NCBI GenBank assembly: GCA_013423325.1 | Contig: BLJB01000050.1 | Span: 1 to 64,000, forward strand | DNA length: 64,000 nt | Direction: 5' to 3' | DNA from: Usnea hakonensis | Taxonomy: Eukaryota; Ascomycota; Lecanoromycetes; Lecanorales; Parmeliaceae | Shown here: positions 22,618-32,567 of the stretch, in pieces | Layout of the letters: every line of letters begins with the position of its first letter | Position numbering within the stretch: the first letter of the stretch is position 1 | The notes under the pieces: generated by a model | Database searches by the model: none | The model's input: only the letters and a program-made list of their open reading frames with translations | Told to the model about the DNA's origin: nothing | Position numbers and translations under genes: made by a program

Positions 22618-24135
22618 ATGACCCAAACCGACTTTGTAGAGCCTGCCAAGCCAGCGCCGCCGCAGGTGGTTGCTCTCAGTCCAGCGGATCAGAATATGGT
22701 AGACGAATACATCTGCTTTCTGATGTTGTTCCCTTTGACAACGGGCTCGGATAACGCAGCAGTATACTCTGCATTGAAGGCCGGTCTGAGTTCAACCCTT
22801 TCAGAAATTCCCTTTATTGGTGGTCACCTGGCACGAACGGAAGGGACTGTAGGTGAAAGATTCCAGATCAAGATCGATGAGAGTTATGGCCTGAGATTCA
22901 TCTATCGTGATTTCACAACCTCTCAGAGCGGGTTCAAGTATTCATACCCCGAGCTGAAGCAGAAGGATTTCCCTTGCTCGGCCCTCGACCCGGAGGAGCT
23001 TCAGCCAACACCGTTCGCTGCAACGAAGCCTAACCCAGCAGTGATGGCGATACAAGCAAACTTTATCCAGGGTGGTCTCATACTATCAATATGTATCCAT
23101 CACAAGGCAGCAGACGCGCTCTCATTTGGGACGGTACTCAAAACCTGGGCCAAGTACACGGCCATGGCAGATATGGCAGGCGTCAATAGCGACGGCTTTA
23201 AGGCTGCTAATGACCACCTCATCCCGAGGTCAATGAGTAGATCTCCAATGTGCAACGGGCTCGTCGGGGCCCAGCTGAAAGATTTTCCGGAGTACAGGGT
23301 GTTAGATGACCAGAAGCCGATCTCGCCGGTAGGGTCAGGAATCGCCGCCACGGCTGCAACACCAACGATACCACCACGGCGTTCAAGCTCACAATTCGGA
23401 CCCCTCAAGCTATGCATCGTCCACATATCTACCTCAAAGTTGGCAGAGTTGAAGTCGGCCGCATCACCTGCGGTGCTCTCTTCTGATCGTTGGATCTCAA
23501 CCAACGACGCTCTGTGCGCTATCCTTTGGCGTCACATCACCCGCGCCCGTAACCACATGGCCGGGATTGTTCTGCAGCCTAATTCCTCCCCCTCCTCCTC
23601 TACTACTATTCCCCTCAATCTGGCCTTGGCGGTTGAAGCTCGCCGCCGTATGATTCCCGCGCTTCCGGCCGAGTATCTCGGTAACGCCGTCTTCTACTGC
23701 CCGGTTACCTCGGACCTCGCCACCGTCACTTCCGCTTGTACGCCTCTCTCCACTATCACTCAACTCATTCGTGAGGCCGTCTCGGGCTTTGACTCTGCCA
23801 AGATACGAGGCGTCCTCGGCCTGATCGACTCCATCCCCACAGCGTCTAACCTCCTCATTCGCGTCTATGACGACCCAATGCGCGGGCTTGTCGTCACCAG
23901 TTGGGCGGATATGGGCCTGTATAGCTTGGACTGGGGACCCGCCCTCGGGCTCGGCAAGGTGGAGAGCGTGAGGGTGCCGAACGTGCTGCTCGATGGCGGG
24001 ACACCGATCTGTGGAATCTTTCCCCGCATGCCGGATGGCTCGTTGGAGATCCTGGTGTGTCTGGAGGAGCCGGCGATTGAGGTGTTGAGGCAAGACGGGG
24101 AATTTATGGCTTTTGCGCAGTGGAAGGGCATGTGA
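22618..24135 (+). CDS. BAHD-type acyltransferase
   Basis: This intron-free frame of 505 aa is likely a cytosolic enzyme moving an acyl group from acyl-CoA to a hydroxyl or amine of a small molecule. The catalytic HxxxD motif is present as HKAAD at about residues 162-166. The structural DFGWG-like motif appears as LDWGPALG about 60 residues from the C-terminus. Both match the fungal transferase family (PF02458) that includes trichothecene 3-O-acetyltransferase-like and other secondary-metabolite acyltransferases; length is normal for that family. I start at 22618 because the upstream in-frame ATG lies in a pyrimidine tract. Its position directly after the NRPS-like synthetase, same strand, suggests it tailors that product or the polyketide from the PKS 8 kb away. 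The acceptor cannot be read from sequence. The long minus-strand frame inside it (23497-24093) is a shadow. Confidence 0.87.
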   Translation: MTQTDFVEPAKPAPPQVVALSPADQNMVDEYICFLMLFPLTTGSDNAAVYSALKAGLSSTLSEIPFIGGHLARTEGTVGERFQIKIDESYGLRFIYRDFTTSQSGFKYSYPELKQKDFPCSALDPEELQPTPFAATKPNPAVMAIQANFIQGGLILSICIHHKAADALSFGTVLKTWAKYTAMADMAGVNSDGFKAANDHLIPRSMSRSPMCNGLVGAQLKDFPEYRVLDDQKPISPVGSGIAATAATPTIPPRRSSSQFGPLKLCIVHISTSKLAELKSAASPAVLSSDRWISTNDALCAILWRHITRARNHMAGIVLQPNSSPSSSTTIPLNLALAVEARRRMIPALPAEYLGNAVFYCPVTSDLATVTSACTPLSTITQLIREAVSGFDSAKIRGVLGLIDSIPTASNLLIRVYDDPMRGLVVTSWADMGLYSLDWGPALGLGKVESVRVPNVLLDGGTPICGIFPRMPDGSLEILVCLEEPAIEVLRQDGEFMAFAQWKGM

Positions 24136-24425
24136 CTTTTGACCTACCTACACTACGCATAGCGCAGCCTTACCTTTTTCACATGAGTGAATTGAGGGTC
24201 TCGGCAATACCTAGTTTACCTTTTCCCCGATTCCATTCAACTACACTTACTCACTCCCTCCCTCACTCACTCGCCACATGACACATATTTATGCACCCCC
24301 CAACCTAAAACCTAAATCTAAAGAACGAATTGTTTGGAAGCCAAGATGCGTTGAAGACTGTTTGTATTATGTCAAATCTATCTCGGTCTAAATGTCCATT
24401 TCGGTGAAGTGCGTTAAATCCAGCT

Positions 24426-26043
24426 TCACTTTCCCCCTCCGCGGTCAAACCAAGGGCCCAGACCCCTATCTTTGTGGCGTTCGTACCAACGCCCTACTCG
24501 AGTCGAGATCAGGGTGACACCTAATATTGGTCTTATCCCCGTGTTCGTGTGTCTTTCAGGGGGCATCCTGCCTGTTATGTCGGAATATGTCATTCCGAAG
24601 TACCGTCGCAATCCCTCTACGAGGGACGCTTTTGCGTCATAACTTATTGTCAGTGGAGCTCCCGGATAGTCCTTGACCGGCCGGTTATTCTGGTCCAACA
24701 TGACCAGCCCATTGTACATCATGTAGCCAGAGTAGGGGCTGTGCTGCCAGTCTGGTGGAGGATTGGCCATTAGAAACGCGTGGCGACCCTGGCTATCCCT
24801 CATTGACGTCAAATCATCGTCGTTCCAGCCTTGCGTAATCGGGCTGTAACTGGTGTAGTTCGGAGGGATACCCTGCTGGAACACTGATATTATTAGCTCA
24901 GATCCCAGATCTGTAAACTGCCGGAACTCACTGGGCGGTACCGGCGCTCCTGGCTGCTGAGCATCTTTGAGTATGAGCCTCCTTCGGAAGTCCAGGTGGT
25001 ATCCAGCTGGCTCTGCGGAAGAATTAGTCTCGATGACCGGTGCAAGCTCCAAACGTTCAAACTTACTCCACTCGTTATCAACTAATCCGAACAGGACGCC
25101 ATTCTCTACCCTGGTCTCGGCTCGTTGTCTACGGTCGGAGCCCATTGAGGCTCCTAGCCGTGCCACTTTCTGCCCCAATGCGCTCGTCACAGCGTGTTCT
25201 CCTTGTGAGGCATTCGCGGTCCTTGATCGCTTGCTGCGAGATGCTCGCTGGGCACGACTAGTGCGCTTCCTCTTTTTTGAAGACGAGGCAGTCTGGTGAT
25301 CGCTCGCGGACGGACTATCACGGTCCGAAAACCTTTGCGACGACGGCTGTTCGAGGCTGTGACCTGGAGAGTAGGGGCTGCTGAAAGGCCTGTGCGTTCT
25401 CTCCTCTAAGGGAGAACTGGAACAGGTTGGGTATGATATATTTTGCTGGGTATATCCAAGAGGATAGCCCCCAGAATATATACTGCCAGATGCCACGGTA
25501 TTTGCGGTTCTCATGGGCATGTTTGCGTTTCGGGATGAGGACGCGTTGTATGGAAAGTCTTCTCGTGTTTGCTCTATTGTGGCAGTACTCAGCTGACCCT
25601 GAGAACGATATTGTCCTTGTATGCCTAAGTGCTGTGTTACCTCTGGAAAAGGGTCTAATTCGGCTAAGTACTGTTCCTGGTCGGCATCCCAAGTCTCAGA
25701 TTGCCTGGACCAATATCCATCTTCTTCAAATGGATCATCCGGCTGTATTTCGTCCGCTTTGGAATTCGAAGTTTGAAAGTACGGTCCGTAGCGATGGGAG
25801 CTTTTCGGGAGTGAATCAGCATCATTGGGACGTGTTTGTCTACCGAAGCCCGTCGGGTCTGGGTATGTGTATCCGTCTGTGTATGTGCTCCCCTCTGTGT
25901 ATGTGCTTTCGTTTGGTGATGCTTGATCAACGCCTTTTATGTGTAAGTAGTCTGGCATAGAAGCTCTGGTAAGAGCACATACCTTGCCACATCGTATATG
26001 AGGTGTGTTCGTCGGCAGCAGAAGAGTGATCCCGGGACGACAT
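24426..26043 (-). CDS. Orphan protein with basic nuclear-localisation-like segment
   Basis: I do not recognise a family. The model has two exons: 26043-25983 and 25933-24426 (intron 25934-25982, 49 nt, GT-AG, in phase), giving 522 aa. The first exon codes for about 20 residues starting MSSRDHSSAADEHTSYT. The N-terminal half is low complexity, with a short threonine/tyrosine repeat (STYTEGSTYTDGYTYPD), many Ser, Gln and Pro, and then a strongly basic patch around KKRKRTSRAQRASRSKRSR that looks like a nuclear localisation signal. The C-terminal half is better ordered, with conserved-looking aromatic and proline motifs (GWNDDDL, NPPPDWQHSPYSGY, GPWFDRGGG). It could be a nuclear regulator, but no DNA-binding fold is visible. 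It is convergent with the acyltransferase, 290 bp apart. Confidence 0.7.
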
Positions 26044-28410
26044 CTTGATCGGTACAAGCTGACCTTGATTTAGGTCGACAATTAGGTTCAAGTAGGACAG
26101 GACCGATTGTGGACCGCGAGGTCGAGGTAAGCTTGCCAAAAGGGCCGTAGAATCGATGGCGGTGGACTTGCTGGCTTGTCACACCTGAGTCTGTAGTGGG
26201 CTCTTAGGTTCGTTTGTCTTGTAGTATTGGTGTCGAAGCTAAATCAATTGGCCCTTGGGCGCAGGAGGACAGCAGGAGGAGAAGTACGAAGATGGGGACG
26301 AGGAGGAGGACGAGCAGAGGAAAGCCGGGCAGGAGGGACAAGCAGGAGATCCAGTCTCGGCTGTCTTGTCTTGTCGGTGTCGAAGCTTAGGAAAATCGAG
26401 AGATGAAGGGACTTGTGAGATGGAGGAGGAGGAAGCTGCACAGGTGAGGAAGGACAAGATCAAGGCTGCTTGACCTAGAGAAAGCTTGAGAGGATAGTAG
26501 CTTGATGTTGCTAATAAAGAAGAGTAGGAAGTATCTGCAGATATGTAGAGGATGGCCCTTTTGAGGTTGGTATCTATGAACAAGAAGAAGTAGTGAGAGC
26601 TCTGTACCAAAGAGAAGACTGAATATATACTAATCAGAGTCTCCTTCTAGCGCGAAGAGCATACAGCCCCCGCGTTGGTATTACTCTTTGCCTCAGTCAT
26701 CGCAGCGCCCAGTCTCCTTCATGCGGGGTCCTTTGGTTCCATCGGTAGACCGAAATAGGACTCTATTGCTGCAAGATGACATCGTTTATTGTTTGATGCT
26801 GGGAGGTAGGAAGACGTGAGGCAGCCAATGATTGATTGATAGCTGGGAGAAACCAAGGCAATTGCAGACGACATGGCTCGAATGTCTCGGGTCGGTACGC
26901 CATCTTGATGGCGAGAAAGCATCAAGTGAGTAGAGTCTCCGGCTATGGACCAGTAAAACAAGGAGATCATGCATGTTTAGCTTTCTTTATGACATCCGGA
27001 AGGCTACCCAGCGGGAGATGATACGCTCTTGGGGCAGGTCGGTTCCGCGTGGCGATCAGCAGACTAATGGCGCTTGGATACTTGCAGGTACATCTTCAAG
27101 ACATTGAGTACGGTGGTAGGTAAGACTACGTTGTATAGCTATATCAACGTTCAAACGCCAAGATAACAGAATTAGGATTTCAGAAACCAATCACCGACCC
27201 CCTTGGCCCGTGCACCGAACGGGGTTAGTTTCACTCCAAGATTAGCAAGAACCATGAATACTTCTTGTCTAATCTCTAACGCTGGTAAAAAAAGAAACCC
27301 CCTTCCAGCGGCTGATTTCAGTGTCAGTGATGACTCTGATATAGAATCAAGAAAGACCCTTATTATATCTTCCACAAAACTCGCTGGAAAGTCACCTCTA
27401 GCGGGAAGGAATTCGCCTCCCCGTTCCGCAGTCGCGAGAAGCGAGGTTAAAGGGAGAAAGTGTTATAGATAAACTGGGGTCTAGCTCATGCGCATTGCCG
27501 GCAGCCTGCGTTTTCGGAACATAAGGAAACCAATGGGAGCTATGAGATCCGCAGATGATAGCATATACTTTCCCCTCACTCCTCACCTAACTATTCAGCC
27601 CTGTCAAGTGTTAAGAAGACAGGCTCGGCACCATAACTTGTCAGCCAAGGATAATACTAGTCTTGATTGCTAAGCTGTTGTCACAACCGCCTCGTTTTGC
27701 TGGAGAATACACTGCGTTGGGAGCCGCATTAACACAAAGTGTTAAAGGGTTCCCCGCCTTCGTGACCGGTCCCAACAATGCTCAAGCTTTTGCATCCTCG
27801 GTCCAAGCACCTTCGTCCAAATCTAAGCTTATACGGAAATATCGACGGATTTTCTGTATAGCTTTAATATAAGATATTAACACTCCGCAATTCCTTCCTC
27901 CTTCCTCCGTAAAGCCTAGTCGGCTAGATTTTAAGCCCGTTACTATTAGGGCTCGTACAGCAACACTTAACAATATTACATTATCAACATCATCTGTTCG
28001 CGTTTTACGATACTAATATTCAGAGCCGTAAACACCTGGGCGTCGTCGTTGTAGCGCTACTCGCACCTTGTAATGACTTGCCCAAGTATCCTATCGGGAG
28101 CCCTCCTATTCAACTCAGAATTCGGATATATCCATATGGTACTATCCAGATTGATGACAGGAAAAGTATGGGTCTCGTATGCAGTGATATTGGCGGCGCA
28201 GGGGATTTCTTGGCTGAAATCAGATCCCCAACTACAAGGTCGAAGAACATTGAAGTCTTTGTTTTGGGTAAGTGAATGCAATGGGTTTCAGCGTAGGATA
28301 CCTATCCACTGGCAAGGCTAGCCCTATGACTGAGCGGATATTATCTTGAGCAACTTATCACCCTGTCCTACCCCTTGCAAAATCACTGACTCTTCATACA
28401 GCCATGAAGC
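26044..28410. other. Long intergenic region, no supported gene
   Basis: Only short overlapping frames occur on both strands, none with a domain or convincing splice chain. A purine-rich (GGA/GAG) tract at about 26255-26440 gives low-complexity frames on both strands. A mildly AT-rich patch with several C-poor stretches lies at about 27830-28020 and may be an old degraded repeat. The first few hundred bases should contain the promoter of the minus-strand orphan gene. Confidence 0.5.
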
Positions 28411-29591
28411 TCAGTTGATACTATTGCCCAACAACTTTGCATTAGTGAGCTGCCATTCCCTCTCATAATCCTCCAAATCGGCCGGTTCGGCAACTTGGCG
28501 AATCCAGCTACGATCACTGCAGCTCCATATCGTCCCAATCGTCCTAACAATCACCAAACACAGAGAATCTGTACCGTCAGCGCTGTCATAAATGCCGAAA
28601 AAGATCGAAGCGTCGCAGAATTTGCAAACATCGGTAGTGTCTTGCTTTGATAAACACGATAAGCATTTGCAGTGTGGATCTGCATCAAATCCGAGAGACC
28701 ATTTCCATCGAAGTGCTCGACACTCTTGGATATAGGTACCTGCGATGCAAGCATCGTTGAAGCGCAGGTGTGGGCCAATCGGTGCTTTGAGTGTACTCAA
28801 AACTTCTTTCACCTGTTCGTTCGACGGTACGCCGGTCCGGGACACCTTGATGATCGGCCATACCGTCGTCCATCCACCGTGATAGGAGTAGATGCCGGTG
28901 GAACACTTTCTCACCCAGACAACGCTGCTCCCACAATTGTGAACGTCTTCGTTCTCCCCATAAGTTGTCACTTGGCGATAAGTGAGGGTCCGATGTGGGC
29001 AAATCCACACTCGCCCTGCTCTACCGAGACACTCAAGATCTATTCTAGGCTCTGTGTGAGTGATGCTAAAGAGAACAGTGAGCTGTCGTGTGGGTGTGAG
29101 CATCCAATGCAGAAAATTTCCGATGAGGGAATTGTTCCATCGCGATCCAACACAGATCGCAACTCCAAGCGTCCTAACGAACGAACATTCCGTAACTCGA
29201 CAGACCGTATCGAGGTTGATGATGAGCCTATCAATTCTTTGTCTCCAAGCAAATGCTCAATAGACACGCTTAGTTGCTTGCGAACTTTTCGGCACGAGTA
29301 GCTGAACGACATATAGTCACTAGGCGACAAACGTTCTGCAATGTCGAGGATGATCTCAGTGGATAAGACGAGTAAGCTCGAGGGCGCAGTGTTTGAATCA
29401 AACTCGCTGTTGGTGTGCGACATCTGTAAGGAGATCTCTTCGGCACTGGATCGGATATCTCCTGGCTCTTCCAACGTAGACGCATCGGATGCATCCTTCG
29501 GTGACATATTACCTCCTAAGTAGGCATATGGAAGTTGGTCATATTTACGGGCTTTTCGAAGTCTTTTGAATGCCGAAAGACGCTGACCCAT
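28411..29591 (-). pseudogene. F-box protein gene with an apparent one-base frameshift
   Basis: The frame starts at 29591 (MGQRLSAFKRL) and carries an F-box-like segment, LSTEIILDIAERLSPSDYMS, about 75 residues in. F-box proteins bring substrates to SCF ubiquitin ligases. A cysteine-rich region typical of a fungal F-box family follows (IFCIGCSHPHDSSLFS). The frame stops at 29040, while the expected continuation (RIDLECLGRAGRVWICPHRTLTY) is open in another frame from about 29060 down to 28411. The join falls in the middle of the family's conserved C-x2-C...CPH region, where spacing fits if one base is shifted. No GT-AG intron of workable length separates the two parts. Either the gene is broken or the assembly has an indel. 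The C-terminal part keeps paired cysteines (CKCLSC, CKFC). Confidence 0.7.
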
Positions 29592-31161
29592 ATCTAAACA
29601 CGGTAATCAAATACGCACGATGGGAACCGTAATTCTCACTTTTGAAGATGGGTGCTTGAAAGTCCCGCGCTGGCCTTGGTTTTCGGATGTGCTCAGTTCA
29701 TTCGAGTCTAATTGAGCTTAAACTTGAGGGCACTTGTGTAAGGTGTCCACCTCGAGCGAATTCAAGCTAATTTGGGATCACGTATGGTCGTCGACGTGGT
29801 ATCAGGAGATGTGACAATGGGCAAGAAGGTTCCATCAAACTTCTAAAGAGCACCGTCTTGATCTGACTAGAAATATCAGATGGCCTTGTCCCAACAAGAC
29901 TCAATGATGTTTTCCGCTTCAAAGGGTTTATTAACTTTGGTGTGGGTCCAGTGGCGCAAAGCTTATGTGATGATACACTGATGATGAATTTTCCCAGGGC
30001 TGATTTAGATCACAAAACCAACGAATGGGACTCCAAAGGATATGATGATCTGAACTCAAGCCATTAGTGGAAGTAAAGGGTAGGCTGAAGTGACTGTCTT
30101 TTGTTCTCCCGAAGACGTAGAAGACGAAGAGACACTGACCGAGAAAGATGCGACACTCGAGACTGATTTCGGTGGACTGAGTGTCGCTCTCGTGAGACAT
30201 TTTGTTTCGAAATGGAAATTCATTTCGCTTCTGCTGATGCGTACGGTCGGACTTGTCGATTGAGCCGAAGATACGAACGGTAGAATCCCGATTGCGGCGA
30301 CTTGGACGCACGAAGTAGAGTCGAGTAATCGGTTCACTATTAGAGGCTATTGGTTTTTGTTGGGATACCCGGGCTAATTTTAGGCAATGCCGCGGGATCT
30401 GGACGATCTGGACTTGAGGTAGGTTGCTGACTGCAGAAGGCTACTGGATCTTGATGTACAAGGACAGTAGCATCTGACGGATTTGCATACTGGGTATGAT
30501 GCGAAGAAAGTAGAGCGTCGTGGAGACCGAGCGCTGAATGTGGCATGAACTTAGAGGCTTGAATCCAAATGATTTACAAAGCGGCAGGAAAATGGAGGTT
30601 GAATTCGAGTATGACTGGCGGGAATGGATCCGAATGATGGCTTGGACTACAGTCCAAAGGACTGAGATGCTGTATGGTATGCTGATAAGAATACGTTGTT
30701 CTTATTGAGACGAGACATCAAGCTGAATCTTAAGGTGGATTTTCGGTGACAGGAAGCTACAGACTGCTGTGCATATCGATTTGATTTTGAGGTTGGAAGG
30801 AAACCTGAGCATTTCTCGGTCTTTCGATGCGAAACCAGGATCCAGATTGTTGACTGTTGGGGACGAACCATTTTCTAGATGAGAGGTATATCTGGCATCC
30901 CTACGCTACAGATAATGTAAGTAAAGTCAACTTGTGTACTGATTACAGTTGTTATGCTTACCATCGATGTCCTGGCCTCGAATTTTCCTATGAGCTTGTC
31001 TTTGCTTCTCTTGACTCTCCAGGACACTGATCATCAACACCACGTAGAGGTGCAAGCTCGTCGCTGATGAGGAGGGCGCCACCCACTCCTCCTCGTGATT
31101 AAGGACCACGAGGGGACCCGTGCTTATAGGTTTCACCCACCTCTCGCGATCGACGTCTCTC
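29592..31161. other. Intergenic region, no supported gene
   Basis: Several frames of 60-130 codons occur on the minus strand (around 29931-30337, 30340-30546, 30647-30871), but none has a recognisable domain, signal peptide or splice pattern joining it to a neighbour. I see no repeats or RNA genes. Part of it is the promoter of the F-box gene and the 3' flank of the coiled-coil gene. Confidence 0.45.
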
Positions 31162-31897
31162 CTAAGCCGCCTGGTGCCCAGCCAGGGGAGGAGTCAAACT
31201 ACGACGCAGCTCCATGTTCTCAAGTTCGAGAGCTTCCACTCGATCTTTGAGCTTTCTGTTTGCTAAGAAATGACGCGTGGCCTTTGCAACTCGTGCATCA
31301 TCTTCAAACTTTGCCTCGAATCCAGCCACCTTCCCTCGTAGCTCGGCATTCTCATCGCTTAGCTTCGCACAGTCATCTCTACGAACATTATATGTCAGCA
31401 ACATATTTCCTAGGGAGATGAAATATAGCAACAGAATGATTCTTAATATTGATAAAAGGATTCCACCAATACTGTGCTTTGCACACTTGGACGACGGATC
31501 AAGACTACGCTGGTCTTGCCTACTGAATGCACATACCGGAGCCCAGAGACCATGGTTTCAAGTTGCTTCGCAGCAACTACCCTCCTCTCCTCTGTCCACT
31601 GCTCCATTCTCTTCTCATCTTGCTCGGCGGCGTGTTCCCTTCTTTGGGCATCAGCCACGTCTGCTTTCTTCCTTCTCTTCTCCTTTCTTCCTTCTCTTCT
31701 CCTTTCTTCCTTCTCTTCTCCTCCTTATCCTCTCTCTCCCTCTTCTCTTTGCGATCCAACCAAAACTTCCAAATTGTAAACACAAGTGCGATAGCTGTGA
31801 GGGGGGCTTGGACGGCTCCTGTCCAGGAGATAGCCTGAGTCGTCGAACGAGCGATGCCATGAGCAATGCGCTCCGCAGGTTTAATTTCGTCGTCCAT
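31162..31897 (-). CDS. Small membrane-anchored coiled-coil protein, frame broken at a 19-bp repeat
   Basis: The frame opens at 31897 with MDDEIKPAERIAHGIARSTT and then a hydrophobic stretch (APLTAIALVFTIWKFWL), probably one membrane span. A highly charged Lys/Glu/Arg helix follows, coded by three 19-bp repeats. After the repeats, the coding continuation (DAQRREHAAEQDEKRMEQW) is in a different frame. It runs to a GT-AG intron (31379-31536, 158 nt) and into the last exon (31378-31162), which encodes a leucine/glutamate-rich coiled coil (LKDRVEALELENMELRR). The phase works only if the repeat tract is longer by one unit (or shorter by two). The consistent splice phase downstream argues that the gene is real. 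The family and role are unknown; it resembles fungal proteins with a membrane anchor and a cytoplasmic coiled coil. It is convergent with nothing and lies 0.67 kb from the PKS 3' end. Confidence 0.6.
31664..31720. repeat. Three perfect 19-bp tandem repeats in the coiled-coil gene
   Basis: The unit ctttcttccttctcttctc occurs three times without mismatch. Because 19 is not a multiple of three, each unit gained or lost shifts the frame of the gene on the minus strand. Confidence 0.9.
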
Positions 31898-32567
31898 CTT
31901 CGCAACTTTCTGGTAAGGGTAGAGAATAAGAACAAAGCTGTGAGCTCTACACTTTTGTCCATCATTGGAGCACGTTCGCTCCTTCTGTCTATGTTTTTCG
32001 ATTTGAAAAATGAGCGGAGCCTAAACAACAGAGCCATAATGTAGGCAGTCACGATCGCGTTAAAATCATCGAATACCAGCAATCTTTGTTCAGCGCGGGA
32101 AGTTGATGATCATGAATACCAAGCAAACCACTAGAAGAATGTACATGGCTTAATCAAGTATCAAAGCACGCAGAACAGAAAGAAAAGTGGCAACATGTCT
32201 CTAAATCGAATGTTGAGGAAGGTTCAGACTTGATCGGGCGAGAGACATCCATCATCCCAGCTAACAAAGTGACCGTATGATCATTGTCAATATCATTTTA
32301 AAAAAAATCCATGTCAACGATACACGTGGACTATCTATCATGAAGAAATCCGAAAGTAAGTAGGGTTAGGTCTTTGTGGCAGGCTGGTCCTGTTCTCGGA
32401 AGGCGGCTCTAGATTAACCGACGGGACACCTATGGCGGTTTCTAGCATTTCTTGGTATGATTTTCGTTGCATGGTTCTAGTTCACTTTCACTACGCTTTG
32501 AGAGCGCTACAAATGGCCATAGACAGCCATGACTTTGCCACTTCGAAAAGATCACCACCGTCAGAGC
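31898..32567. other. Intergenic region between coiled-coil gene and PKS
   Basis: This is the promoter side of the minus-strand coiled-coil gene and the 3' flank of the minus-strand PKS. A minus-strand frame (31651-32082) overlaps the coiled-coil gene and is treated as a shadow. Nothing else is recognised. Confidence 0.5.

Noticed and set aside
23497..24093. 198-aa minus-strand frame inside the acyltransferase
   Set aside because: It is rich in His/Arg/Gln as expected of an antisense shadow of a GC-rich gene; the plus frame has the catalytic motifs.
26239..26610. Low-complexity frames on both strands as genes
   Set aside because: They come from a purine-rich tract and have no partner exon or domain.
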